The notes: generated from the letters alone by a model not told the origin. Positions 44,094 to 53,128 are shown, counted from the first letter of the stretch. The stretch is DNA of 60,135 bases from Aliiroseovarius marinus (GCF_004360145.1 NZ_ML178719.1:1570-61704), one strand, 5' to 3'. Numbers and translations: made by a program.

Positions 44094-44660
44094 ATGCAGA
44101 TTCTCGACCGGCCTCACTTCCCCCCTGCCAAGACCCGCACACACGAGGTCTATGGCCCCGGCGCGCAGGTCTTTGCCTTTGTGCTGGCCGCACGTCTGGG
44201 CGGGCCGTGCCTTTGGGTGCGCGGCGGATGGGATGCGGCGCAGATCAATCCCAACGGCTTTGCTCCTTTCATCGACCCGGCAGACTTTGCCCTGTGCAAC
44301 ACCAAGGACCAGATGCAATCCTTGGCCGTCGCAGAGGAAGCGTTGCGCGACGGGGCCGTGCCGCTGGTTGTCATGGCCCTGCACAAGCCCCTTGGCCTGA
44401 CCGAGGGTCGCCGCCTGCAACTGGCCGCCCGCGATGGGAAATCCACGGGTTTGGCGTTGATTTCCGAAGGCATGGGCAGCAACGCGGCTGAAACGCGCTG
44501 GCACTGCGCGCCCGTTTTTGACCCGGAATATGGCGGCGAGGACTCGACTCTGCATCGGTGGGAGCTTAAAAAGAACAAATCAGGAACATTGGGTGTTTGG
44601 TATGTTCGATGGGATCGGGCGTCGCGTCGTGTCGTTGTGGTTCCCCCGGCTGGCAAGTGA
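44094..44660 (+). CDS. imuA: ImuA-like SOS mutagenesis protein
   Basis: Protein of 188 residues. Has the RecA-like fold segments of alphaproteobacterial ImuA (T-H-E-V-Y-G-P-G-A-Q-V-F-A-F, P-C-L-W-V-R, and the T-R-W-H-C-A-P block) but no Walker A, and is shorter than the 230-270 residues common in this family. It helps assemble ImuB and DnaE2 for error-prone lesion bypass. Its last 59 bases overlap the imuB reading frame. Confidence 0.85.
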   Translation: MQILDRPHFPPAKTRTHEVYGPGAQVFAFVLAARLGGPCLWVRGGWDAAQINPNGFAPFIDPADFALCNTKDQMQSLAVAEEALRDGAVPLVVMALHKPLGLTEGRRLQLAARDGKSTGLALISEGMGSNAAETRWHCAPVFDPEYGGEDSTLHRWELKKNKSGTLGVWYVRWDRASRRVVVVPPAGK

Positions 44661-46095
44661 CCGGGTTCTACGCCGCTGCCCGCTGGATGGCCCCTTTGCC
44701 CTGACCCAGAAAATCAGCAACACGGATCGGCTCTATTGCCTGAACACGCAGGCGCTGAGACAGGGGCTGCACGCGGGCATGCCCTTCTCTGACGCGCGCG
44801 CCTTTTGCCCGGATCTGCAAACCGCCCCGGTGGACCTACCGCAGGACGACCGCTTCCTGCATCTTCTGCGCCGCTGGGCCACGCGCTATTGCCCGTGGGT
44901 TGGGCTTGAGGGGCGGGATGGGCTGGTCTTGGACGTGACCGGCGCCACCCACCTGTTTGGCGGCGAAGACCGGATGTTGACCGATATGCGCATGCGCCTG
45001 ATGCGCGCGGGGCTATCCGTGCAGATCGGGATGGCCGACACCCGCGGCGCAGCGTGGGCCTTGGCGCATTTCGGCGAGGGTGTGGCCCCCGCAGGCGATC
45101 CTCTGCCCGTGCTTCAGACACTGCCTGTGGCGGCGCTGCGGCTGGGGGACAAGACCACCACCGCGCTGGAACGGCTGGGCCTGCGCAAGATCGGCGATCT
45201 GGCCAGCACCGCCCGCGCGCCCCTTGCGCGGCGCTTTGGGCCGGACGTGTTAATGCGGTTGGATCAGGCCTTGGGCCAGCAGCCCGAGGACGTGACCCCG
45301 CTGGCCGACCCGCCCCATTTCGGCATCCGCATGACTCTGCCCGAACCCATCGGCCTGATCGGGGATGTGATGGCCGGCGTTTCGCGTCTGCTGGATCAGC
45401 TTTGCGCCAAGCTGCAAACGCACGAGATGGGCGCGCGGGTGCTGGTCGTGACGGTGCGCCGGGTGGATCAGGACAGTCAGGATGTCGAGCTGCGACTGGC
45501 CCGCGCCTTGCATGATCCCCAGCGCATCCTGCCGCTGTTTGAGCGTGGTCTGGCCGAGGTCGATGCAGGTTTCGGCATTGACCAACTCCGCCTGCACGCC
45601 ACCCAAGTCGAGCCCCTGCGCGCCCAGCAGATCACCCATGCCTCGACCACGCAAAACGGCAGCGCGGGGCAGCTTGAAGATCTGGTCACCCGGATCGGCG
45701 CGCGGATCGGGCTGGAGAACATCCAGCGTTTTCTGCCCGCCGACAGCCACATCCCCGAACGCAGCTTCCTGATTGCTCCTGTGGCGTATTCCGAGGCCAC
45801 GCGCGGCGCCCCATGGGCCTGCACGCAGCCCCGTCCCCTGACGCTCTTCCAACCCGAAGCGATTGCCGCCCACGGCCCACAGCCCCCGAAACGCTTTCGC
45901 TGGCGGCGCATGTCGCTGACCACCGGGCGCGCCACGGGGCCCGAGCGCATCGCGCCGGAATGGTGGCTTCCCGATGACAACTGGCGCACGGGCCTGCGCG
46001 ATTACTGGCGGGTCGAGACCACGCAAGGACGGCGGTTGTGGCTGTTCTACACACCGCAAAATCCCGGCTGGTTCGTACAGGGGGAATTCGCATGA
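44602..46095 (+). CDS. imuB: ImuB, catalytically inactive Y-family polymerase homologue
   Basis: Protein of 497 residues from ATG 44602; a start further upstream is possible but would deepen the overlap with imuA. Y-family polymerase shape without the active-site carboxylates: the N-terminal motif reads V-S-L-W-F-P-R-L where active enzymes have an Asp pair. Q-P-R-P-L-T-L-F near residue 415 resembles a beta-clamp-binding motif. In other bacteria ImuB is the hub linking clamp, ImuA and DnaE2. ATGA overlap with dnaE2. Confidence 0.92.
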   Translation: MFDGIGRRVVSLWFPRLASDRVLRRCPLDGPFALTQKISNTDRLYCLNTQALRQGLHAGMPFSDARAFCPDLQTAPVDLPQDDRFLHLLRRWATRYCPWVGLEGRDGLVLDVTGATHLFGGEDRMLTDMRMRLMRAGLSVQIGMADTRGAAWALAHFGEGVAPAGDPLPVLQTLPVAALRLGDKTTTALERLGLRKIGDLASTARAPLARRFGPDVLMRLDQALGQQPEDVTPLADPPHFGIRMTLPEPIGLIGDVMAGVSRLLDQLCAKLQTHEMGARVLVVTVRRVDQDSQDVELRLARALHDPQRILPLFERGLAEVDAGFGIDQLRLHATQVEPLRAQQITHASTTQNGSAGQLEDLVTRIGARIGLENIQRFLPADSHIPERSFLIAPVAYSEATRGAPWACTQPRPLTLFQPEAIAAHGPQPPKRFRWRRMSLTTGRATGPERIAPEWWLPDDNWRTGLRDYWRVETTQGRRLWLFYTPQNPGWFVQGEFA

Positions 46096-49000
46096 CCCCA
46101 CCGCCACCCCATCTGCGCAGCCTGCAGACGCAGGGAAATTCCTATGCCGAGCTTTGCGTCACCACGAACTTCACCTTCCTAACGGGCGCCTCGCATCCTG
46201 AAGAGCTGATTGTCCGCGCCGCCGAGCTTGGCCTCTCTGCCATCGCCATCACCGACCACAACTCGCTGGCCGGGGTGGTGCGCGCGTGGTCGGCCCTCAA
46301 GCAGCTTCGGCAAGAGGCAGAGGCGGCGGTGAATATCCAGTCGCAACAGCGGGTGGATGCGTCATCGCGGCAGCCCGTGGGGCAAGAGACGCCAATTGCC
46401 AAACCCGACACCGTCCAACTGCCCAAGCTCATCGCCGGATGCCGTCTGGTGTTGCAGGACAGCACGGTGGACTGGGTCGCCCTGCCCCGCGACCGCGCCG
46501 CCTATCAGCGCCTGACACGTCTGCTGACCTTGGGCAAGCGCCGGGCCGAGAAAGGCCAGTGTATCCTTTACACCAAGGACCTGCTGGAGGCGTGCAAGGG
46601 CATGATCCTGATCGCCCTGCCGCAAAAGGGGTTCAGGCAGGCCGTGTCCGAGATCCAGCAGATGCGCCGCCGCTTTCCCGATCACGTCTTTCTGGGGGCG
46701 CCCCCCCGCTATGACGGCAGCGATCAGGCCTATCTGACGGCTTGCTCTGACTTGGCGCACCGGGCCTCGGCCCCGATGGTGGCGGTGGGGGATGTGCTGA
46801 TGCATCACGCCAGCCGTCGGCAGTTGGCGGATGTGCTGACCTGCATGCGCGAGCATATCACCATCGACCAAATTGGCACCCGCGCGCTGCCCAATGCCGA
46901 ACGGCGCATCAAGCCTGCACCCGACATGATCCGCCTGTTTCGCAACCACCCCGGCGCGATCCGCCGCACGTTGGAAATCGCGGACCGGTGCAGCTTTGAT
47001 CTGGGCGAGCTGTCCTATGAATACCCCCATGAAGAAGACGCGACCGAGCCCCCCTTTGCCCGGCTGGAACGGCTGGCGCATGAGGGGTTGGCACGGCGCT
47101 ATCCTAATGGCGCGCCGGACCGCGCGCGCACGCTGATGGCCAAGGAACTTGCGGTGGTGAAAGAGCTGGATTTCCCCGCCTATTTCCTGACCGTCCATGA
47201 CATTGTGCAGTTCGCCAAATCGCAGGGCATCCTGTGTCAGGGGCGTGGATCGGCGGCGAACTCGATCCTCTGCTATCTTCTGGGCATCACCGATGTCAGC
47301 CCCGACATGATCTCGATGGTGTTTGAACGGTTCATCTCGAAATATCGGGGCGAGCCGCCGGATATCGATGTGGATTTTGAACATGAGCGTCGCGAAGAGG
47401 TGATCCAGTGGATTTACCAAAAATACGGCCGCCATCACGCGGGGCTGTGTGCCACGGTCATCCACTTCCGCAGCCGCGCCGCCATCCGAGAAGTCGGCAA
47501 AGTCATGGGCCTATCGCAAGACGTGACCGCCAGCCTATCCGGCCAAATCTGGGGGATGAGCAATGGCGGCGTCGATCTGGAGCGCATCCGCGAGCTGGGA
47601 CTGGACCCCGACGATCGCCGCCTGATGCAGACCATCCACCTGATCCGTGAGGTCATCGGCTTCCCCCGCCACCTGTCCCAGCATGTGGGCGGGTTCGTCA
47701 TCACACGCGGGCGGCTGGACGAGTTGGCCCCGATCGAAAACGCCGCGATGGAGGACCGCACCGTCATCTGCTGGGACAAGGATGACATCGACGCGTTGGG
47801 CATTCTGAAAGTGGACATTCTGGGGCTGGGGATGCTCAGTTGCCTGCGCAAAAGCTTTGCGCTGCTCAGCGAATTCGAGGGGCAGGATCTGAGCATTGCC
47901 AGCGTCCCGCAGGAAGACCCCACCACCTATGACATGCTGTGTGCCGCCGATGCCGTCGGGGTGTTTCAGGTCGAAAGCCGCGCTCAGATGAACTTCCTGC
48001 CCCGGATGAAGCCGCAGACCTTCTATGATCTGGTGATCGAGGTCGCCATCGTCCGCCCCGGCCCCATTCAGGGCGGCATGGTGCAGCCCTATATCAAGCG
48101 GCGTCAGGGGCTGGAAAAGCCCGAACCCTTTGGCCCAGAATTGGAACAAGTCACCGCCCGCACCCTTGGCGTGCCGCTGTTTCAGGAGCAAGCCATGCAG
48201 ATCGCTGTGGTCGGCGCGGGCTTCACTGCGGAAGAAGCCGACCACCTGCGCCGCTCGCTCGCCTCGTTCCGGCGAATGGGCACCATCGGGCAATACCGCG
48301 ACAAGTTCGTCACCGGCATGCTAAAAAACGGATACAGCGCCGAGGTCGCCGACCGCTGTTTTGGCCAGATCGAGGGCTTTGCCGATTACGGCTTCCCGGA
48401 AAGCCACGCAGCGGCCTTTGCCATGCTGGCTTACGTCTCGGCCTGGATGAAATGCCACCACCCGGCGGTCTTTGCCTGCGCGCTTTTGAACTCGCAACCC
48501 ATGGGGTTCTACGCCCCCGCCCAGATCGTGCGGGATGCGCGCGAACATGGGGTCGAAACGCGGCCCATCTGCGTGAACCATTCAGACTGGGACAACCGGT
48601 TGGAACGCCGCCCGGACGGCACGCTGGCGCTGCGCTTGGGCTTTCGCCAGATCAAGGGATTTCGCGAGGAAGACGCTGGCTGGATTGTGGCGGCGCGCGG
48701 CAATGGCTATCCGGATCCGCAAGCGCTGTGGCTGCGCGCGGGCCTGATCCCCGCCGCATTGGAACGTCTGGCCGAGGCCGACGCCTTCGCGGACATGGGC
48801 CTGACCCGGCGCGATGCGCTGTGGCAGGTCAAGGCAATCCAAAGCCCCAAGCCTCTGCCGCTTTTCAACGACCCAATTGACGGCGAAAGCATCAACGAGC
48901 CACAGGTCACTCTGCCCGCCATGCATCTGGGCGAGGAAGTCGTCGAAGATTATGTCGCCACCCGCCTGACCCTGCGCGCCCACCCGATGGAGCTTTTGCG

Positions 49001-49445
49001 CCCCAAGATCCCCGGCCTGACCCGCCATGACACCCTGCAAGAGGTGCCGCTGGGCCGCCACTCGGTCTGCGGCCTTGTCATCACCCGCCAGCGCCCCGGC
49101 ACGGCCTCGGGCGTGATTTTCCTGACGCTGGAGGACGAAACCGGCGTCTGCAATGTGGTGGTCTGGCCCAAGGTCTATGAACGCCACCGCCGCATCGTCA
49201 TGGGCGCGCGGCTATTGCAGGTCACGGGCTATCTGCAACGCGAAGGCATCGTTGTGCACCTGATCGCGCAGGAAATCACCGACCTGTCCTATAAGCTCTA
49301 CGAGTTGGGCCACCCGATGCCCGAAGCCCTAACGACCGAGGGCGCGCGCACCGACGACACGCCGAAACAGTCCCGCTATCCCTCGCGTGCCATGCATCCG
49401 CGCGATCAGGCCAAACGCCTGTTCCCCAGCCGGGATTTTCACTAG
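46092..49445 (+). CDS. dnaE2: Error-prone DNA polymerase DnaE2
   Basis: Protein of 1117 residues. PHP domain at the N-terminus (F-T-F-L-T-G-A-S-H-P-E-E and A-I-T-D-H-N-S-L-A-G), then the C-family polymerase core with catalytic P-D-I-D-V-D-F-E and G-R-G-S-A-A-N-S, an H-h-H region and a C-terminal OB fold (S-G-V-I-F-L-T-L-E-D-E-T-G). Translesion polymerase of the SOS mutasome, induced through the upstream LexA box. Residues about 75-110 form a Gln/Ala-rich insertion in the PHP domain that looks variable. Confidence 0.96.
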   Translation: MTPPPPHLRSLQTQGNSYAELCVTTNFTFLTGASHPEELIVRAAELGLSAIAITDHNSLAGVVRAWSALKQLRQEAEAAVNIQSQQRVDASSRQPVGQETPIAKPDTVQLPKLIAGCRLVLQDSTVDWVALPRDRAAYQRLTRLLTLGKRRAEKGQCILYTKDLLEACKGMILIALPQKGFRQAVSEIQQMRRRFPDHVFLGAPPRYDGSDQAYLTACSDLAHRASAPMVAVGDVLMHHASRRQLADVLTCMREHITIDQIGTRALPNAERRIKPAPDMIRLFRNHPGAIRRTLEIADRCSFDLGELSYEYPHEEDATEPPFARLERLAHEGLARRYPNGAPDRARTLMAKELAVVKELDFPAYFLTVHDIVQFAKSQGILCQGRGSAANSILCYLLGITDVSPDMISMVFERFISKYRGEPPDIDVDFEHERREEVIQWIYQKYGRHHAGLCATVIHFRSRAAIREVGKVMGLSQDVTASLSGQIWGMSNGGVDLERIRELGLDPDDRRLMQTIHLIREVIGFPRHLSQHVGGFVITRGRLDELAPIENAAMEDRTVICWDKDDIDALGILKVDILGLGMLSCLRKSFALLSEFEGQDLSIASVPQEDPTTYDMLCAADAVGVFQVESRAQMNFLPRMKPQTFYDLVIEVAIVRPGPIQGGMVQPYIKRRQGLEKPEPFGPELEQVTARTLGVPLFQEQAMQIAVVGAGFTAEEADHLRRSLASFRRMGTIGQYRDKFVTGMLKNGYSAEVADRCFGQIEGFADYGFPESHAAAFAMLAYVSAWMKCHHPAVFACALLNSQPMGFYAPAQIVRDAREHGVETRPICVNHSDWDNRLERRPDGTLALRLGFRQIKGFREEDAGWIVAARGNGYPDPQALWLRAGLIPAALERLAEADAFADMGLTRRDALWQVKAIQSPKPLPLFNDPIDGESINEPQVTLPAMHLGEEVVEDYVATRLTLRAHPMELLRPKIPGLTRHDTLQEVPLGRHSVCGLVITRQRPGTASGVIFLTLEDETGVCNVVVWPKVYERHRRIVMGARLLQVTGYLQREGIVVHLIAQEITDLSYKLYELGHPMPEALTTEGARTDDTPKQSRYPSRAMHPRDQAKRLFPSRDFH

Positions 49446-49492
49446 GCCCGCCGGGCCTCATCGCCAAACAAAGCACACTCGGCACAAAAAAG

Positions 49493-49520
49493 AGATCCAA
49501 ATAGAGTGCGCGCGCGTAAG
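49493..49520 (+). promoter_or_regulatory. Sigma-E-type promoter of rpoE-chrR
   Basis: AGATCC (49493-49498), 18-base spacer, TAAG (49517-49520). The Rhodobacter sphaeroides RpoE consensus is close to TGATCC-N18-TAAG, so autoregulation is indicated. The start site would fall at about 49527, very close to the first ATG. Confidence 0.8.
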
Positions 49521-49526
49521 CGTGTT

Positions 49527-50162
49527 ATGGTACAGGAAATCATAGAACTCACGACATCAAGCGCGCCGGCGACTGGCGCGCGTTTTAACGAGGCAAAATC
49601 TGTGCCGCCAGAATGTATCGGTTATTCCGACCAAACCCATTGGATGATCGCCATCCGCGACAATCAGGACCGCGAGGCATTTGCAAAGCTGTTTGATTAC
49701 TTCGCACCGCGCCTGAAGGGTTTCATCATGAAATCCGGGACAAACGCGGCCCAAGCCGAAGAGATCGTACAGGATGTGATGCTGACGGTCTGGCGCAAGG
49801 CCGCGCAGTTTGATCCGCATCGGGCGCAGGTCTCGGCGTGGATCTATCAGATTACGCGGAACCGCCAGATCGACATCACGCGCAAGGAAAGCCGGCCCGT
49901 CCCCGAGGAGCTGAAGGAAGATCCGGGAAGCGAGGCGGATGCCAGTCAAGTTGTCGGGCTTGAACAAGAGGCAGGACTGCTGCGACAGGCCCTCGCCAAT
50001 CTCAAGCCGGAGCAGCGCGAGATCATCGAAAAGGCCTATCTGGGCGAGCTGACGCATCAAGAAATCAGCGCCCAAACTGGCCTGCCACTGGGAACCATAA
50101 AATCACGAATACGACTTGGAATGGAACGACTGAGACACGAGCTGAAGGACTTAAAACAATGA
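49527..50162 (+). CDS. rpoE: ECF sigma factor RpoE (ChrR-controlled group)
   Basis: Protein of 211 residues if read from ATG 49527. Since the promoter predicts transcription start at about this base, the mRNA would be leaderless; an internal GTG at 49602 with GAGG upstream (186 residues) is a good alternative. Region 2 has F-D-Y-F-A-P-R-L-K-G-F and A-E-E-I-V-Q-D-V-M-L-T-V-W; region 4 has L-T-H-Q-E-I-S-A-Q-T-G-L-P-L-G-T-I-K-S-R-I. In Rhodobacter this sigma factor answers singlet oxygen. Joined to chrR by ATGA. Confidence 0.93.
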   Translation: MVQEIIELTTSSAPATGARFNEAKSVPPECIGYSDQTHWMIAIRDNQDREAFAKLFDYFAPRLKGFIMKSGTNAAQAEEIVQDVMLTVWRKAAQFDPHRAQVSAWIYQITRNRQIDITRKESRPVPEELKEDPGSEADASQVVGLEQEAGLLRQALANLKPEQREIIEKAYLGELTHQEISAQTGLPLGTIKSRIRLGMERLRHELKDLKQ

Positions 50163-50794
50163 GCGCCGTGACCCATCATATCCCCGACGCGATGCTGGCC
50201 GCCTATGCCGCCGGTACGCTGCCCCATGCTTTCGCCGTGGTCGTCGCCAGCCATGTTTCGCTTTGCGACCACTGCCGCGTGGCCCTTGCTGCGCATCAAA
50301 CCGTGGGCGGTGTGGTCCTTGAAGACAGTGACGCCGTGCCGGTGTCGTCGTCGCTGAAGGACAACCTGTTTGCCCAGTTGGACGCGCCTTTCGTCCCCGA
50401 ACCCGTCTATGATCGCTCGGGCATCTATCCCGGTCCGGTGATGGAGGCCCTTCAGGGCCGCGCGCTGAAATGGAAGACGCTTGGGATGGGTGTACGTCAG
50501 GACATTCTGACCGAAGATGCGCATGGATCGGTGCGTCTGCTGTATATTCCACCCGGGCAGGCGGTACCGGATCACGGCCATAACGGGCTCGAGATGACCT
50601 TGGTGCTGCAGGGCAGCTTCAGTGATGAGACCGGGCAGTTCGGGGTCGGCGACGTTGAAATCGCGGATGAAGATCTTGAGCACACCCCGATCGCCGACGC
50701 AGGCGATCCCTGTATCTGCCTTGCCGCGACGGATGCACGACTGCGCTTCAACGCCTTCCTGCCACGTATTCTGCAGCCAATTTTCCGCATCTGA
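50159..50794 (+). CDS. chrR: Anti-sigma factor ChrR
   Basis: Protein of 211 residues. The N-terminal zinc anti-sigma domain has H7, H32, C36 and C39, the same spacing as the zinc ligands of Rhodobacter sphaeroides ChrR. The C-terminal cupin carries H139, H141, E145 and H175, matching the second zinc site. It holds RpoE inactive and releases it under singlet oxygen or certain peroxides. Every ligand is conserved, so the switch is probably functional. A strong terminator follows. Confidence 0.95.
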   Translation: MSAVTHHIPDAMLAAYAAGTLPHAFAVVVASHVSLCDHCRVALAAHQTVGGVVLEDSDAVPVSSSLKDNLFAQLDAPFVPEPVYDRSGIYPGPVMEALQGRALKWKTLGMGVRQDILTEDAHGSVRLLYIPPGQAVPDHGHNGLEMTLVLQGSFSDETGQFGVGDVEIADEDLEHTPIADAGDPCICLAATDARLRFNAFLPRILQPIFRI

Positions 50795-50816
50795 CACACC
50801 AGAAAATCTGTATGAA

Positions 50817-50847
50817 AGAACCGCCGAAATTCGGCGGTTCTTTTTTT
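50817..50847 (+). terminator. Rho-independent terminator of rpoE-chrR
   Basis: AGAACCGCCGAA (50817-50828) and TTCGGCGGTTCT (50830-50841), perfect 12-bp arms followed by a run of T. Confidence 0.93.
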
Positions 50848-50892
50848 GTTTCAAATGCTTAAATCACAATCCTTCACGCATTCGTGAGGTCG

Positions 50893-50920
50893 TGATCCGG
50901 CGACACTTCCCCTGCGTAAC
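50893..50920 (+). promoter_or_regulatory. Sigma-E-type promoter of the fasciclin gene
   Basis: TGATCC (50893-50898), 18-base spacer, TAAC (50917-50920). Exact -35 hexamer and spacing of the RpoE consensus, 60 bases upstream of the fasciclin ATG. Confidence 0.82.
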
Positions 50921-50979
50921 CTCCATACGAACCACAGATACATCTCGCGCCACACGCGCATCAACATGGAGAAGTCCTT

Positions 50980-51495
50980 ATGAAAACCGCCCTTAAATCT
51001 GCCGCCGCAGCCGCCGCAATTGCCCTGTCTGCAGGCGCCGCCACTGCCGATACGATCGTCGACATCGCCGCCGGCGACGAACGTTTCTCGACCCTCGTCG
51101 CTGCCGTTCAGGCCGCTGGTTTGGCCGAAACCCTGTCCGGCCCCGGCCCCTTCACCGTCTACGCCCCGGTCAATGATGCGTTTGCGGCCCTTCCTAAAGG
51201 CACCGTGGACAACCTGCTGAAGCCTGAAAACAAAGCTCAGCTGACCAACGTGCTGCTGTATCACGTCGATGACCGCAAGCTGACCGCGGGCATGATCCCC
51301 GCCGGATCGAACTACTTCAAACCGGTCCTGGCCAGCGAACGCCTGTGCATCACCGCAGGCTCGGACGGCGTGATGATCGCCGATGGTACGGGCGAGATGG
51401 CAAATGTGATCATTGCTGACATCATGGCCGACAATGGCGTGATCCACGTGATCGACAAGGTTCTACTGCCGGGCACCCGCCCTGCCTGCCATTAA
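50980..51495 (+). CDS. Secreted fasciclin-domain protein
   Basis: Protein of 171 residues. Signal peptide of about 23 residues (Ala-rich, cleavage near A-T-A). The rest is a single FAS1 domain with F-S-T-L-V-A-A-V, G-P-F-T-V-Y-A-P-V-N-D-A-F-A and the terminal G-V-I-H-V-I-D-K-V-L-L-P. FAS1 proteins mediate adhesion or matrix contact; the role here is unknown, but the upstream promoter places it in the RpoE stress response. GGAGAAG precedes the ATG. Confidence 0.92.
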   Translation: MKTALKSAAAAAAIALSAGAATADTIVDIAAGDERFSTLVAAVQAAGLAETLSGPGPFTVYAPVNDAFAALPKGTVDNLLKPENKAQLTNVLLYHVDDRKLTAGMIPAGSNYFKPVLASERLCITAGSDGVMIADGTGEMANVIIADIMADNGVIHVIDKVLLPGTRPACH

Positions 51496-51521
51496 GATCA
51501 GCGGTCATATCGCAAAGCTTC

Positions 51522-51550
51522 GGGCGCCTTGGGAACAAGGCGCCCATTTT
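51522..51550. terminator. Terminator between convergent fasciclin and SDR genes
   Basis: GGGCGCCTT (51522-51530) and AAGGCGCCC (51537-51545), then ATTTTATTTT on the plus strand. It mainly terminates the fasciclin transcript. Confidence 0.85.
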
Positions 51551-52274
51551 ATTTTCCGCGGTAGACCAGAATGTCCGGAAGATAGGCCAGAAGCCACATG
51601 AACCATGAAAACGGCGCGGGAAAATCGGTGCGAAACCGCCGCTTAGTCATGGCGCGCAGCACACGGGTTGCAGCAGCCTCGGGCTTCATCAGCATCGGCA
51701 TCTTGAAGTCGTTCTTCGCAGTCAGGCGCGTCTCAATGAAACCGGGATTAACCAGACGGACCGTCACGCCCGTGTCTTTCAAATCAAAACGCATGGTCTC
51801 GGCCAGACTGACCAAGGCGGCCTTGCTGGCGCCATAGCCGATTGCGGCGGGCAAGCCGCGATAGCCCGCAAGCGATCCCACAAGGGTGACGTCGCCTGCG
51901 CCGCGCGCAACGAAGTCCGGAACGACCTCGCCCAAAACCCGCATCGCGCCGGTGAAGTTCACGTCACACATGGCCAACGCGGCGGCGCTGTCCCATTCGG
52001 TCGCGCGCATCGGGGTATAGGCGCCCGCGTTGTAGATCACGCCATCAATCGTGCCGACCTGAAGCGCGGCGGCGCGTACGGCGGTCAGATCTGTGACATC
52101 CAGCGGCAAGGCGCGTGCGTTCGGCAGACCTTCGCAAAGGCTTTCCAACCGGTCTGCATTGCGGGCCGAGAGGATCAGATGCGCGCCTTCATCGCTGAGT
52201 TGCTGGGCCAGAGCACGCCCCAACCCCTCGCTTGCGCCAACAAGCCAGAAGGTTTTGCCTGAGAAGTGGGTCAT
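51549..52274 (-). CDS. Short-chain dehydrogenase/reductase
   Basis: Protein of 241 residues. Rossmann fold with G-A-S-E-G-L-G (NAD(P) loop), N-A-G strand and the catalytic Y-G-A-S-K with S-L in V-G-S-L-A-G. Closest in style to SDRs found with the Cfa-like lipid operon in proteobacteria. The likely substrate is a fatty-acyl or lipid intermediate, inferred only from context. ATGA overlap with the DUF1365 gene upstream. Confidence 0.88.
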   Translation of the reverse strand: MTHFSGKTFWLVGASEGLGRALAQQLSDEGAHLILSARNADRLESLCEGLPNARALPLDVTDLTAVRAAALQVGTIDGVIYNAGAYTPMRATEWDSAAALAMCDVNFTGAMRVLGEVVPDFVARGAGDVTLVGSLAGYRGLPAAIGYGASKAALVSLAETMRFDLKDTGVTVRLVNPGFIETRLTAKNDFKMPMLMKPEAAATRVLRAMTKRRFRTDFPAPFSWFMWLLAYLPDILVYRGK

Positions 52275-53035
52275 TTGTTCAGCGCTCCCCCATCAGACAC
52301 AAGTTGTTCTGCGGGCGGTTGTTTCTTCAGGAACGGCGCACGTTTCAGATAGAGGATGGCCGCCTGCCAGTGGATCAGCGCAACGACCCGCGCCGCCCCA
52401 AGCGGACGGCGCACTGCGGCCCACAGCAACGATCCGCTGGTGGCCTTCTTGCGCTTTCCAGCAAGGGTCGCCAGCACGCCTTGATCTCCGTTTCGATAGT
52501 CGATCCGGATGTTCACCGCATCGTCGGTCAGGCCGAAATTGAAGTGATACTGCCCCTCGATCTTCTGGAAGGGCGAAACATGCATCAGCTTGCGCGCCGT
52601 CAGGCGATCCTTCGCGTCGATCGGCCGGAAATCCTCGTGCGCGCAGACATAGCAATGGCGCTGGCCGAAGGTGCTGTTGACCTCGGCCACAAACGCGCGC
52701 GGCGTGCCATCCACAAGCGCCACCCAGAAGCTGACCGGATTAAAATGGAACCACAGAAAGCTGGGCTGCGTCAGAAGCAGCAGCTCGGCCCCTTCGGGAT
52801 CAAATCCACGCTCTTCCAGCACCTCGCGAAACCACGCGACACCGCGCCCGTCATCGCGCGGTCCGCCATGGCGGCGATCCCAGATCGACCAGAGATTCCA
52901 GCGATTGCGCGACAAAAGCCACGGGGTATCCTTTTCGGACAGATCCGTCAGAACGAAGTCCACCCCATAGGTGAACGCGTTCTTCAAAGAGCCCCTGCGA
53001 GCATGATGGGTTTTGGCTTGGATATGACTGATCAT
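52271..53035 (-). CDS. DUF1365 family protein
   Basis: Protein of 254 residues. Starts with H-A-R-R-G-S-L-K-N-A-F-T-Y-G-V-D-F-V, contains W-F-H-F-N-P-V-S-F-W and a C-terminal P-L-G-A-A-R-V-V-A-L-I-H-W-Q-A, all DUF1365 signatures. These proteins occur with a COG2907 flavoprotein and a Cfa-like methyltransferase and are thought to take part in membrane-lipid modification; the chemistry is not known to me. A sigma-E-like promoter on this strand ends about ten bases before the ATG, so its leader is very short or absent. Confidence 0.9.
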   Translation of the reverse strand: MISHIQAKTHHARRGSLKNAFTYGVDFVLTDLSEKDTPWLLSRNRWNLWSIWDRRHGGPRDDGRGVAWFREVLEERGFDPEGAELLLLTQPSFLWFHFNPVSFWVALVDGTPRAFVAEVNSTFGQRHCYVCAHEDFRPIDAKDRLTARKLMHVSPFQKIEGQYHFNFGLTDDAVNIRIDYRNGDQGVLATLAGKRKKATSGSLLWAAVRRPLGAARVVALIHWQAAILYLKRAPFLKKQPPAEQLVSDGGALNK

Positions 53036-53044
53036 GATACTTAT

Positions 53045-53072
53045 CCTACGCGCGCGGGCGCACGCCGGATCA
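53045..53072 (-). promoter_or_regulatory. Sigma-E-like promoter of DUF1365-SDR
   Basis: On the minus strand TGATCC (53072-53067), 18-base spacer, TAGG (53048-53045). Perfect -35 and spacing; the -10 has G for A at its third base. Confidence 0.65.
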
Positions 53073-53100
53073 TATTATTTTGCAAACATTGCGTTTTTTG

Positions 53101-53128
53101 TGATCCAGCCCCGTACCCCGGCCGTAAT
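53101..53128 (+). promoter_or_regulatory. Sigma-E-type promoter of the flavoprotein-methyltransferase operon
   Basis: TGATCC (53101-53106), 18-base spacer, TAAT (53125-53128), 32 bases before the flavoprotein ATG. Back to back with the leftward promoter at 53045-53072. Confidence 0.82.
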
